Counted from the stretch's first letter, positions 1-7,744 are shown. The stretch is DNA of 9,460 bases from Thermoleophilia bacterium (GCA_025935275.1 JAICVP010000065.1:1-9460); one strand, 5' to 3'. Numbers and translations: made by a program. The notes: a model not told the origin generated them from the sequence alone.

Positions 1-1278
1 GCCCGGGGCGAGCTCAGACCCGGAGTGGGCGACACGGTCACCGGTGTCACCATCGATTCGAGGCGCGTCGAGCCCGGAGACCTGTTCGTCGCGGTCGGTC
101 GCGGCGTGGAATTCGCGGACGACGCGCTCGAGGCCGGCGCCGCGGCGGCGCTCCTGCCGGAAGACGCGTTCACCGCCCTGGCCGCGATCGCCCGCGAGGT
201 CCGCGCCCGAAGCAGCGCGAAGGTGGTCGCCATCACGGGCTCGACGGCGAAGACGTCCACGAAGGACATCCTGGCCGCGCTTAGCCGGCCGCACGCTCGC
301 ACGGTGGCGGCGGAGGGCAGCCAGAACAACGAGGTCGGCCTCCCGCTCACCCTCTGCAAGCTCGAGCCGGACACGGAGGTCGCGGTCCTCGAGATGGGCA
401 TGCGCGGGCTCGGGCAGATCGCCGAGCTCTGCGAGATCGCCAAGCCGGACGTTGGCATCATCACCGCCGTGGGGCCGGTTCACCTCGAGCTCCTGGGCTC
501 GATCGAGCGCGTCGCGCAGGCGAAGGCGGAGCTGATCGATGCACTTCCGCCGGGCGGAACCGCCGTCGTCCCCGCCAAGCAGCCTTACCTCGAGCCGTAT
601 CTGACCCGGACGGACATCGAGACCTACCGATTCGGCGAGGGCGGCGACGTCTCGCTCACGTACTTCTCGGCACACGATGGGCAGGCCCGCCTCAAGGTGA
701 CGGCGTTCGGCCGGCCGCTGACCCTGGAGTTCAGCTTTTCGTCCCGTTACAACGCGACGAACGCGCTCGCGGCGCTCGCGGCCTACCACGCGCTCGGCCT
801 GCCCCTGGGGAAGGCGGCGCGCGGGGCGCGGCATGTCCAGCTTTCCCGCTTGCGCGGCGAAGAGGTGCCGTTGCCGGAGGGAGGCGTCCTCATCAACGAC
901 TGCTACAACGCGAACCCGCTTTCCATGGCCGCCGCGCTCGAGCATCTGGCCGAGCGGGCCGGTGAGCATCGGAAGGTCGCAGTCCTCGGCGACATGGCCG
1001 AGCTCGGCCCGGGAGCAGCGTCGTATCACCGGGAGGTCGGAGCCGCCGCCGCTCGTGCGGGAGTGGACGTGCTCGTCGCGGTGGGGCCCTTGGCTCGCGG
1101 CTACGTCGAAGGAGCGCGCGGCGTGCCGACGGTGCGCTGGGCTCCGACGGTTGAGGCCGGGCTTACCGCCCTGCGCCAACAGCTGCGGCCGGGGGACTGC
1201 GTGCTCGTCAAGGGCTCACGCTCGATGGGGCTCGAGGCGATCGGCGAAGCCGTCGCCGTCGTCCCGGCCCAAAGCTAG
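1..1278 (+). CDS. murF: UDP-N-acetylmuramoyl-tripeptide--D-alanyl-D-alanine ligase MurF (5' end outside window)
   Basis: MurF is a cytoplasmic Mur ligase that uses ATP to add D-Ala-D-Ala to UDP-MurNAc-tripeptide. The frame is open from base 1 (ARGELRPG before the GTG at 25), and those residues fit the MurF N-terminus, so the GTG at 25 is probably internal and the true start lies upstream. 425 residues are visible; the family is usually about 450. Numbering from base 1: N-domain motif IDSRRVEPGDLFVAV; P-loop GSTAKTSTK at residues 80-88; NNEVG; EMGMRG; the QAKAEL lysine K175, which matches the carbamylated Lys of Mur ligases; RYNATNALAAL; DCYNANP, with YNANP at 302-306; the C-domain VLGDMAELG and VLVKGSRSMGLE. 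Oddity: Ala83 replaces the usual Gly before the P-loop Lys. It ends with TAG 9 nt before mraY, consistent with co-transcription. Family assignment is very secure; only the start is missing. Confidence 0.96.
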   Translation, partial: ARGELRPGVGDTVTGVTIDSRRVEPGDLFVAVGRGVEFADDALEAGAAAALLPEDAFTALAAIAREVRARSSAKVVAITGSTAKTSTKDILAALSRPHARTVAAEGSQNNEVGLPLTLCKLEPDTEVAVLEMGMRGLGQIAELCEIAKPDVGIITAVGPVHLELLGSIERVAQAKAELIDALPPGGTAVVPAKQPYLEPYLTRTDIETYRFGEGGDVSLTYFSAHDGQARLKVTAFGRPLTLEFSFSSRYNATNALAALAAYHALGLPLGKAARGARHVQLSRLRGEEVPLPEGGVLINDCYNANPLSMAAALEHLAERAGEHRKVAVLGDMAELGPGAASYHREVGAAAARAGVDVLVAVGPLARGYVEGARGVPTVRWAPTVEAGLTALRQQLRPGDCVLVKGSRSMGLEAIGEAVAVVPAQS

Positions 1279-1287
1279 TCTCCGCGC

Positions 1288-2310
1288 GTGGTTCAGGTCC
1301 TTCTCGCGGGGCTCATCTCGATGGTCATCTCCATCGTCGCGGGCCCCAAATTCATCGATTTCCTGCGCCGGAACGAGTTCGGCCAGCAGATCAGGGAGGA
1401 GGGACCGCAGGGCCATGTCGTGAAGCGCGGCACGCCGGCGATGGGCGGCCTGCTGATCATGCTCGCGATGGCGATCCCGTTCCTCGCCTTCTCCAAGCAC
1501 ACACTCCCTGCGCTGACGGCTTTCTTCGTCACGCTCGGCTGTGCTGCGATCGGATTCGTGGACGATTGGACGAAGATCGCCCGCCGCCGTTCGCTCGGCC
1601 TCGCGGGGCGGTGGAAGCTCGTCTGGCTCGCGGGGATCACGGTCATCGTCGGGCTCGTCGTCTCCGACCGCGGCTTCTCGACGTCGATCTACGTGCCGCT
1701 CATCGACGTCGACGTGCCTCTCTCGTACGCGTGGTACGTCCTTGCCTTCTTCATCATCGCGGGGGCGGCCAACGGGGTGAACCTCACCGACGGGATCGAC
1801 GGCCTCGCGGCGGGCACGACCACGATCGCGATCCTCACGTACACGGCCATGAGCCTCGTGGCGGCCCTGACCGCGGTGCGACGCGGCGCGCCGGCCGATC
1901 CCATCGATCTCGACCTCGCCATCCTCGGTGCGAGCCTGATCGGTGCCTCGATCGGGTTCCTCTGGTACAACGCCTTCCCGGCCCAGGTCTTCATGGGGGA
2001 CACCGGCTCGATGGGCCTGGGAGGCGCGCTGGCGGCCTTTGCGATCATGACGAAGACCGAGCTGTTGCTGCTTCTGATCGGCGGCATCTTCCTCGTCGAG
2101 GCCCTGTCGGTGATTCTCCAGGTCCTCACCTTCAAGTGGTTCGGGCGCCGCATCTTCCTCATGGCACCGCTTCACCATCACTTCGAGATGAAGGCCTGGT
2201 CCGAGACCAGGATCACGGTGCGCTTCTGGATCGCGACCGCGATCCTCTGCGCCTGCGGCTTCGTCCTCTACTACGCCTACTTCTCCAACTTCAATAACTT
2301 GGCTTCCTGA
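1288..2310 (+). CDS. mraY: Phospho-N-acetylmuramoyl-pentapeptide-transferase MraY
   Basis: MraY is an integral membrane enzyme. It transfers phospho-MurNAc-pentapeptide from UDP to undecaprenyl phosphate, giving lipid I, the first membrane step of peptidoglycan synthesis. The protein has 340 residues, normal for the family, with about ten hydrophobic segments. Visible motifs: IREEGPQGHVVKRGTPAMGG (35-54); the Asp pair D92-D93 in GFVDDWTK, thought to be catalytic or Mg-binding; NLTDGIDGLA (165-174); FMGDTGSMGLGG with D238; and the PLHHHFE histidine cluster (H296-298). The GTG start at 1288 gives the expected N-terminus (LLAGLI...GPKFIDFLRR); the in-frame ATG at 1321 would cut into the first membrane segment. 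There is no clear Shine-Dalgarno, so translation may be coupled to murF, whose stop is 9 nt upstream. Confidence 0.98.
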   Translation: MVQVLLAGLISMVISIVAGPKFIDFLRRNEFGQQIREEGPQGHVVKRGTPAMGGLLIMLAMAIPFLAFSKHTLPALTAFFVTLGCAAIGFVDDWTKIARRRSLGLAGRWKLVWLAGITVIVGLVVSDRGFSTSIYVPLIDVDVPLSYAWYVLAFFIIAGAANGVNLTDGIDGLAAGTTTIAILTYTAMSLVAALTAVRRGAPADPIDLDLAILGASLIGASIGFLWYNAFPAQVFMGDTGSMGLGGALAAFAIMTKTELLLLLIGGIFLVEALSVILQVLTFKWFGRRIFLMAPLHHHFEMKAWSETRITVRFWIATAILCACGFVLYYAYFSNFNNLAS

Positions 2311-3547
2311 CAAGGCGCTCGTCCTGGGCCTGGCCCGCTCGGGCGAGGCCGCGGCGCTCGCGCTGGCGCGTCGCGGCGTGACCGTCGTCGGAGCCGACCG
2401 GCGGGAGGACCTCGAGGCGGGGAGGCTTCGCGAAGCAGGCGTCGAAGTCGTCCTCGGCGCGGACGACCCCGAGCTTCTCGACGGCGTGGACCTGCTCGTA
2501 AAAAGCCCAGGCGTACCTCCGGCGGCTCCTCTTGCGACCGCTGCGCGGGAGCGTGGCCTGACCATCTGGAGCGAGGTCGAGCTCGGGTACCGGCTCCTCA
2601 CGAACCCGATCGTCGGTATCACCGGCACGAACGGGAAGACGACGACCAGCGAGCTTCTCGGCGCGATCTTCCGCGCAGCAGGGAAGGACGTCTCCGTGGC
2701 CGGCAACGTCGGCCGGCCGCTCTCCGGCCTGGACGGAGCGCTTGGCGAGGAAGCCTGGATCGTCTGCGAGCTTTCGAGCTTCCAGCTGGAGGACATCGAC
2801 GCCTTCCGCCCGCGCATCGCAGTGCTCCTCAACCTCGCTCCGGATCACCTCGACCGCCACGAGAGCTTCGACGACTACCGCGCCGCGAAGCTCCGCATCT
2901 TCGAGAACCAAATCGCCGAGGACGTCGCCATCGTGCCGCGCGGCTTCGACCCGGTTCCCGGCCGCGGGCGGCGCATCGAGTTCTCTCTCGACGACGAATT
3001 GCCGGCCGAGCCCACCATTCCCGGCGAGCACAACCGTGAGAACGCAGCGGCCGCCACTGCCGCGGCGCGCGCGGCCGGGCTCTCGGACGATGCGATCGCC
3101 GCCGGCCTCTCCTCCTTCGCCGGAGTCCCGCACCGCCTCGAGCTCATCCGCGAGGTGAACGGCGTGCGCTTCGTGAACGATTCCAAGGCGACGAATCCCG
3201 AGGCCGCCGAACGCGCGCTCTCCGCGTATCCGCCCGGTATCCGCCTGATCCTCGGCGGTAGCCGCAAGGGCATTCCGTTCGAGCGGCTGGCGAAGCGTGC
3301 CGCCGGGGCCGGTGTGGCGCAGGCGTACCTCATCGGCGAATCGGCGGACGAGATCGCCGAAGCGCTCGCCGGCGCGGGGGTCCGCTTCACGTACTCGCGC
3401 GACCTGCCCGCTGCCGTGCAGGACGCGTTTCGCGACGCCGAGCCCGGGGAGGTCGTCCTCCTGTCGCCGGCGTGCGCCAGCTACGACCAGTTCCGGGACT
3501 TCGAGGAGCGCGGCGAGCAGTTCCGCAAACTCGTCGAGGCGCTGTGA
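2294..3547 (+). CDS. murD: UDP-N-acetylmuramoylalanine--D-glutamate ligase MurD (start codon uncertain)
   Basis: MurD is a cytoplasmic Mur ligase that adds D-Glu to UDP-MurNAc-L-Ala using ATP. Motifs: P-loop GTNGKTT at nt 2624-2644; GNVGRPLSG; ELSSFQLE; NLAPDHLDRH; YRAAKLRIF, containing the Lys that is carbamylated in MurD; GEHNRENAAA; NDSKATNPEA; LILGGSRKG; and the C-terminal LLSPACASYDQF. The start is a problem. The conserved first strand and Gly loop, KALVLGLARSGEAAA (nt 2312-2356), are in frame, but the first ATG/GTG/TTG in this frame is the GTG at 2378, downstream of them. I set the boundary at ATA 2294 as the earliest plausible residue (417 aa, near the usual 430-450). CTG at 2324 is another possibility, or ATA may be a mutated or misread ATG. 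If 2294 is right, the gene overlaps the mraY end by 17 nt. The identity of the gene is secure. Confidence 0.93.
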   Translation: MTWLPDKALVLGLARSGEAAALALARRGVTVVGADRREDLEAGRLREAGVEVVLGADDPELLDGVDLLVKSPGVPPAAPLATAARERGLTIWSEVELGYRLLTNPIVGITGTNGKTTTSELLGAIFRAAGKDVSVAGNVGRPLSGLDGALGEEAWIVCELSSFQLEDIDAFRPRIAVLLNLAPDHLDRHESFDDYRAAKLRIFENQIAEDVAIVPRGFDPVPGRGRRIEFSLDDELPAEPTIPGEHNRENAAAATAAARAAGLSDDAIAAGLSSFAGVPHRLELIREVNGVRFVNDSKATNPEAAERALSAYPPGIRLILGGSRKGIPFERLAKRAAGAGVAQAYLIGESADEIAEALAGAGVRFTYSRDLPAAVQDAFRDAEPGEVVLLSPACASYDQFRDFEERGEQFRKLVEAL

Positions 3548-4722
3548 AGCGGCCGGGCGCCAACCACCTCGAGTATCACCTGCTCGTTCTCGTCACGCTG
3601 GGCCTCGTCGCTTTCGGGCTGGTGATGGTCTACAGCGCGAGCTCGGCGCGCGCGCTGCTCTCCTCCGACGCGCCGTCCTACTATCTGAAGCGCCAGGCCA
3701 TCTACGCCCTCATGGGCCTCGTCGCGCTCGTCGTCCTGTCCCGCTTCGACTTCCACCGGCTCCGCCAGGCCACGCAGCCGCTCCTCGCCGTCACCTTCTT
3801 CCTCCTCGTCGCAGTGCTCGCGATCGGGACGGCCGTGAACGGCGCGCGCCGCTGGATCCCCGTCGGCTTCATGAACTTTCAGCCCTCCGAGCTCGCCAAG
3901 CTCGTGCTCGCGCTCTGGACGGCCGCGCTCCTCGCCCGCAGGCCCGCGCCGCGCACCCTCGGCGAGCTCGCCAAGCCGATCGGCGTGGTCGTCGGGCTGG
4001 CGTGCGCGCTGATCCTGATCGAGCCTGATCTCGGCACCGCCATTGCCATCGCCATCATGGTCACGGCGATTCTGGTCGTCTCGGGAACGCGCCTGCGGCT
4101 GCTCGCCTCGGCGGCCGGCATCGCCACCGGCATCGTCCTCCTCGCGATCTGGTTCGAGCCGTATCGCCGCGAGCGCATCTTCAGCTTCCTCGATCCCTGG
4201 CACGACCCGCAAGGCGCCGGCTTCCAGGCCGTGCAGTCCATGATCGCGCTCGGCTCCGGCGGTTTTTTCGGGGTCGGTCTCGGCGAGAGCGTGCAGAAGA
4301 TCTACTACCTGCCCGAGGCGTCCACGGACATGATCTTCGCCATCATCGGCGAGGAGCTCGGCCTCATCGGCGCCATGGCGGTGATCGCCGCCTTCGCCGT
4401 CTTCGCTTACGCGGGCTTCAACATCGCGCTCAACTGCCGAGACCCGTTCGGAAAGCGCCTCGCGGTCGGGATCACCGCCCTGATCTGCGGGCAGGCTGCG
4501 GTGAACGTGAGCGCAGTCATGGGCATCGCCCCGCTGACCGGAATCCCGCTCCCATTCGTCTCCTACGGAGGGTCGAGCCTCGTAGTGGGCCTCGCCGCCG
4601 TGGGCATCCTCCTTAACATCGCGTCGAACGATGCCGTCGTCCGGGAAACCGAAGTGCCTGATCGCGGCCGGCGGAACCGCCGGACACGTGCTGCCGGCAC
4701 TCGCCGTCGCCGAGTCGCTTAG
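3544..4722 (+). CDS. ftsW: FtsW, SEDS-family septal peptidoglycan glycosyltransferase
   Basis: FtsW is a polytopic membrane protein that polymerises lipid II at the division septum together with a class B penicillin-binding protein. This copy has 392 residues with about ten hydrophobic segments. SEDS hallmarks: VMVYSASS in the first membrane segment; NGARRWIPVGFMNFQPSELAK; IEPDLGTA; the extracellular loop from YRRERIFSFLDPW; YYLPEASTDMIFAIIGEELG with D262, which lies where the essential SEDS Asp is expected; and the C-terminal GIPLPFVSYGGSS. RodA is the main alternative, but the dcw context favours FtsW. I chose the GTG at 3544, which overlaps the murD stop as GTGA; an upstream GTG in this frame at 3472 would only add residues read out of frame from murD. 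A weak GAGG lies at 3536-3539. After the last membrane segment comes an Arg-rich tail (11 Arg in the last 28 residues) that overlaps murG. Confidence 0.95.
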   Translation: MKRPGANHLEYHLLVLVTLGLVAFGLVMVYSASSARALLSSDAPSYYLKRQAIYALMGLVALVVLSRFDFHRLRQATQPLLAVTFFLLVAVLAIGTAVNGARRWIPVGFMNFQPSELAKLVLALWTAALLARRPAPRTLGELAKPIGVVVGLACALILIEPDLGTAIAIAIMVTAILVVSGTRLRLLASAAGIATGIVLLAIWFEPYRRERIFSFLDPWHDPQGAGFQAVQSMIALGSGGFFGVGLGESVQKIYYLPEASTDMIFAIIGEELGLIGAMAVIAAFAVFAYAGFNIALNCRDPFGKRLAVGITALICGQAAVNVSAVMGIAPLTGIPLPFVSYGGSSLVVGLAAVGILLNIASNDAVVRETEVPDRGRRNRRTRAAGTRRRRVA

Positions 4723-5686
4723 GAAGCTCGGCGCGGAGGTCACCTTCGCGTCGAACGCCGACTCGAGGCTCGTGCGGGACGCCGGCTACGAGCTCGACGT
4801 CTTCGGAGTGGAAGGCTTTCCCCGCGAGCTGAGCGTGCGGTTGGCGAAAGCTCTAGGCCGCGCTGCGGTGGCGGTGCCTGCCTGCGTGCGGATCCTGCGC
4901 CGGCGCCGTCCAGATGTCGTGCTCGGCGGCGGCGGCTATGTCGCCGGCCCGATGGTGCTCGCAGCCGGCACGTTGCGGATTCCGGCCGCGCTCTCCGAAG
5001 CGGACGCCCACCTCGGGCTCGCGAATCGCCTGGCGGCGCCGTTCGCAAAGGTCGTGTTCCTCTCCTTTCCGGTCGAGGGCCACGGCCCGCCGAAGTACCG
5101 GGTCGTCGGGCGGCCGATTCCCGCGCGCTCGCAGCCGCGTGACCCGGCGGAAGCCCGACGCCGGTTCGAGCTTCCGTCCGAGGGACCGGTCGTCCTCGTT
5201 TTCGGGGGGAGCCAGGGCGCGCAGCGGCTCAACGAGGCGGCGCTCGAGGCTTTCGGAAGCTCGGGCCCGGCCGTATTGCACCTGGCCGGCGAGCGTGACT
5301 ACCCGGCACTCGCGGAGCGGGTGGCGCGCACCGACTACCGCCTGCTTCCGTTCACGGACGACTTTGGCGCCGCGCTCTCGGCCGCCGACCTGGTCGTCGC
5401 GCGCGCCGGCGGCTCCGTGTGGGAGGTGGCGGCGGCTGGACGCCCGGCGCTGCTCGTCCCCTATCCGCACGCCACTGCCGACCACCAGACCGCGAACGCG
5501 CGCTACTTCGAGCGGGGCGGCGGCGCAGTCGTCGTCCCCGAGCAGGAGCTCGATCTGCGCCGGCAGGTGGACGAGCTGCTCGCGGACACGGAGCGCCTGC
5601 GGAAGATGGGGCAGGCGATGAAGGCCCTTGCACGCCCGGAGGCCGCGGACGAGATCGCGAAGGAGCTCCTGCGCCTTGCCGCTTAG
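4631..5686 (+). CDS. murG: UDP-GlcNAc:lipid I GlcNAc transferase MurG
   Basis: MurG is a peripheral inner-leaflet GT-B glycosyltransferase that adds GlcNAc from UDP-GlcNAc to lipid I, giving lipid II. The protein has 351 residues, the usual length. N-domain: Gly loop GGTAGHVLPAL (14-24), and LGGGGYVAGP (98-107) as the second Gly-rich loop. Linker and C-domain: FGGSQGAQRLNEAAL (from 191); FTDDFGAALSAADLVVARAGG; and the UDP-GlcNAc site from RAGGSVWEVAAAG with E265 to the PYPHATADHQTANA segment (277-290). The acceptor-side motif is SEADAHLGLANR (122-133), where proteobacterial MurG has an HEQN-type sequence. ATG 4631 is the only ATG among the starts used in this window and lies just before the Gly loop. 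It is 92 nt inside ftsW, with no clear Shine-Dalgarno, which suggests translational coupling. Confidence 0.97.
   Translation: MPSSGKPKCLIAAGGTAGHVLPALAVAESLRKLGAEVTFASNADSRLVRDAGYELDVFGVEGFPRELSVRLAKALGRAAVAVPACVRILRRRRPDVVLGGGGYVAGPMVLAAGTLRIPAALSEADAHLGLANRLAAPFAKVVFLSFPVEGHGPPKYRVVGRPIPARSQPRDPAEARRRFELPSEGPVVLVFGGSQGAQRLNEAALEAFGSSGPAVLHLAGERDYPALAERVARTDYRLLPFTDDFGAALSAADLVVARAGGSVWEVAAAGRPALLVPYPHATADHQTANARYFERGGGAVVVPEQELDLRRQVDELLADTERLRKMGQAMKALARPEAADEIAKELLRLAA
5660..5665 (+). promoter_or_regulatory. Ribosome binding site for murC
   Basis: AAGGAG lies inside the 3' end of murG, ten bases before the TTG at 5676. It supports that TTG as the murC start over the other in-frame TTG at 5628, which would add 16 residues of read-through from the murG region. 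Confidence 0.7.
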
Positions 5687-6866
5687 CGGCCGGAAGATCT
5701 GGCTGGCCGGAATCGGCGGCGCCGGCATGAGCGGCTATGCGATCCTCGCGAAGGCGTGGGGTGCGGACGTGAGCGGCTGGGACCGGCGCGAGACCCCGTA
5801 TCTCCAGGGAGTGCGTGCCGCCGGCATCCCCGTGGAGATATCAGACGGGCCGCCCGAGCCGCCAGACGATGCGGAGGCGTTCGTCTCGACCGCGTTCGCG
5901 GGGCGGGTGGAGGGCGCGAGCCGCGCAGAGCTGCTCGCCGAGCTCGTAGGTCTCGCCGACTCGATCGTGGTCGCGGGCGCCCATGGCAAGACGACGACGA
6001 CCGCCATGATCGCGTTCGCGCTCGACCGTCTCGGCCGCGACCCGTCCTTCCTCATCGGCGGGGAGATTCCGCAGCTGGGCGGAAACGCCCGTGCGGGCAG
6101 CGGCTGGCTCGTCGTCGAGGGCGACGAGTCCGACCGGAGCGTCTTCGCGCTGCCGGCGACTGTCGCAGTCGTGACGAACGTCGAGCTCGATCACCACACG
6201 ACCTTCAGCTCCGACGCCGAGCTGGAAGCGGCCTTCGAGGAGTGGACGAGCCGGATCGAGACCGTCGTCTGGGGAAAGGACCTCGAGCCGGTTCCGTTCG
6301 AGCTGGCGGTTCCGGGCGAGCACAACAGGCTGAACGCCGCGTGCGCCCTCGCGGCTCTCGAGGCCGTCGACGTGCCTCGCGCGGATGCGGAGCGCGTGCT
6401 CGCCGAGTTCACGGGTGCGCATCGCCGCTTCGACCTTGCCGCGGACGTGAACGGCGTCCAGCTCTACGACGACTACGGGCACCATCCCGCGGAGATCGCG
6501 GCGACGCTCGAGACCGCCCGCGCTCTGGTGGACGGCGGTCGTGTGCTCGTCCTCTTCCAGCCGCATCTCTACTCGCGGACCCTGCACCTGGCGGACGAGC
6601 TCGCGGCTGCGCTCGCGCTCGCCGACATCGCCTGCGTGACCGAGATCTACCCCGCACGGGAGGAACCCCTCCCCGGGGTGAGCGGCAAGCTCGTCGTCGA
6701 CCGGTTGTCGGAACGCAGACCGGGGATGCGGGTCGGCTGGGCGCCCGGGCTTCCGGATGCCGCGGCGTTCGTCGCTTCCTTCGCCCGGCAGGGCGACCTC
6801 GTCCTCACCGTGGGTGCGGGCGACGTGGACTCGGCGCTGCCGCTCATCGAGGAGCGGTTGAGGTGA
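5676..6866 (+). CDS. murC: UDP-N-acetylmuramate--L-alanine ligase MurC
   Basis: MurC is a cytoplasmic Mur ligase that adds L-Ala to UDP-MurNAc, the first amino acid of the stem peptide. Motifs, numbered from TTG 5676: N-terminal nucleotide-binding GIGGAGMSGYA; P-loop GAHGKTTTT from residue 101 with K105; VVEGDESDRS; NVELDHH; GEHNRLNAACAL; RRFDLA; DDYGHHP at 265-271; and FQPHLYSRT. The GHHP and QPH.YSRT signatures separate MurC from MurD and MurF. TTG 5676 is preferred because an AAGGAG lies ten bases upstream and the start sits immediately before the first strand (RKIWLAGIGG). It overlaps murG by 11 nt. At 396 residues it is shorter than the common 450-490; the N-domain lacks several residues between the STAFAG and RAELLAEL segments, and the central domain is compact. 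All key motifs remain, so it looks like a compact functional enzyme. Confidence 0.96.
   Translation: MPLSGRKIWLAGIGGAGMSGYAILAKAWGADVSGWDRRETPYLQGVRAAGIPVEISDGPPEPPDDAEAFVSTAFAGRVEGASRAELLAELVGLADSIVVAGAHGKTTTTAMIAFALDRLGRDPSFLIGGEIPQLGGNARAGSGWLVVEGDESDRSVFALPATVAVVTNVELDHHTTFSSDAELEAAFEEWTSRIETVVWGKDLEPVPFELAVPGEHNRLNAACALAALEAVDVPRADAERVLAEFTGAHRRFDLAADVNGVQLYDDYGHHPAEIAATLETARALVDGGRVLVLFQPHLYSRTLHLADELAAALALADIACVTEIYPAREEPLPGVSGKLVVDRLSERRPGMRVGWAPGLPDAAAFVASFARQGDLVLTVGAGDVDSALPLIEERLR
6849..6854 (+). promoter_or_regulatory. Ribosome binding site for murB
   Basis: GAGGAG within the last codons of murC lies eight bases before the GTG at 6863. It decides the murB start, because this reading frame is open for more than 1 kb upstream across murC. 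Confidence 0.7.
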
Positions 6867-7744
6867 ACCTCCACGAAGGCGTGTCGCTCTCGAAGTACAC
6901 GACCCTCGGCACGGGCGGCCCCGCGTACCGGCTGGGCAACCCGGGCACCGTGGATGAGCTCGTCGAGCTGCTCGCCTGGGCGCGCGAGGAGGAGCTTCCC
7001 GTCGCCGCCGTCGGGCTCGGGTCGAACCTCCTCGCGGCGGACGAGGGCTATCCAGGCCTTGTGCTCAAGCTCGGAGGCGAGCTCGCCTCCGCGCAGGTCG
7101 AGGACGGGCTGCTCCGTGCCGGAGGCGGTGCGCCGCTCGCCGTGTGCCTCCATCGCGCGAGAGAGGCAGAGCTCGGGGGCTTCGAGTTCATCTGTGCGAT
7201 TCCCGGAACCGTTGGCGGCGGCGTGAAGATGAACGCCGGTGCCTACGGGGGCGACATCGCCTCGGTGCTCGTTCGTGCGCAGGTCGCCGGCGCGGATGGG
7301 GCGGAGTGGCGCTCGCCCCAGGAGCTGGGGCTCAGCTATCGGCGCTCCGCGCTCGGGCCGGGCGAGGTTGTCGCGGCGGCCGAGTTTCAGGGCGTCGGGC
7401 GGCCCGTCGCCGAGATCAAGGAGATCGTGGCCGGGATGCAGAAGCAGCGGAAGGACGCGCAGCCGACCAACAAGCGGACGTTCGGCAGCGTGTTCAAGAA
7501 CCCCGATCACGAGCTGACCGCGGGGCGGATGCTCGAGGCGTGCGGCCTTCGGGGCTTTGCGATCGGCGGTGCGGAGATCTCGCCCAAGCACGCGAACTTC
7601 ATCGAAAACGCGGGCGACGCCCGATCGGCGGACGCCGTCGCGTTGATCGCCGAGGCCCGGCGGCGCGCTCGCGAGCAGTTCGGCGTCACGCTCGAGCCCG
7701 AGGTACAGCTGCTCGGGCCGATCGAGATCCCGCCGGTCGGGTAG
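6863..7744 (+). CDS. murB: UDP-N-acetylenolpyruvoylglucosamine reductase MurB
   Basis: MurB is an FAD-dependent cytoplasmic reductase that uses NADPH to convert UDP-GlcNAc-enolpyruvate to UDP-MurNAc, the substrate of MurC. It has 293 residues. FAD-binding motifs: NTTLGTGGPA-like KYTTLGTGGPAYRL (11-24); VGLGSNLLA (50-58); and IPGTVGGGVKMNAGAYGGDI (113-132). Catalytic residues by comparison with E. coli MurB: R160 in LSYRRS, S209 in the TFGSVFKNP proton-donor motif, and E280 in LEPEVQLLG. The length and spacing fit the shorter type II enzyme (Bacillus-like). The GTG at 6863 overlaps the murC stop as GTGA and has a good GAGGAG eight bases upstream. The frame continues upstream to 5756, but that part is Arg/Gly-rich sequence read out of frame from murC and is not coding. 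Adjacency to murC puts successive pathway enzymes together. Confidence 0.97.
   Translation: MNLHEGVSLSKYTTLGTGGPAYRLGNPGTVDELVELLAWAREEELPVAAVGLGSNLLAADEGYPGLVLKLGGELASAQVEDGLLRAGGGAPLAVCLHRAREAELGGFEFICAIPGTVGGGVKMNAGAYGGDIASVLVRAQVAGADGAEWRSPQELGLSYRRSALGPGEVVAAAEFQGVGRPVAEIKEIVAGMQKQRKDAQPTNKRTFGSVFKNPDHELTAGRMLEACGLRGFAIGGAEISPKHANFIENAGDARSADAVALIAEARRRAREQFGVTLEPEVQLLGPIEIPPVG

Noticed and set aside
1216..2832. Long open frame on the - strand (538 codons) opposite mraY and murD
   Set aside because: It is antisense to two clear Mur genes, rich in Arg, Glu and Asp with no recognisable domain, and typical of GC-rich shadow frames.
3472..3543. Upstream GTG start that would lengthen FtsW by 24 residues
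   Set aside because: The added residues are Arg/Pro-rich out-of-frame murD sequence; GTG 3544 overlaps the murD stop and gives a normal FtsW N-terminus.
3481..4743. Long - strand frame (420 codons) opposite ftsW
   Set aside because: It is a charged, low-complexity translation of the complement of membrane-segment codons; FtsW on the + strand explains the sequence.
5756..6862. Upstream part of the open frame that contains murB, read as a 5' extension or a fusion
   Set aside because: It is Arg/Gly-rich out-of-frame translation of murC. The strong Shine-Dalgarno and GTGA overlap place the murB start at 6863.
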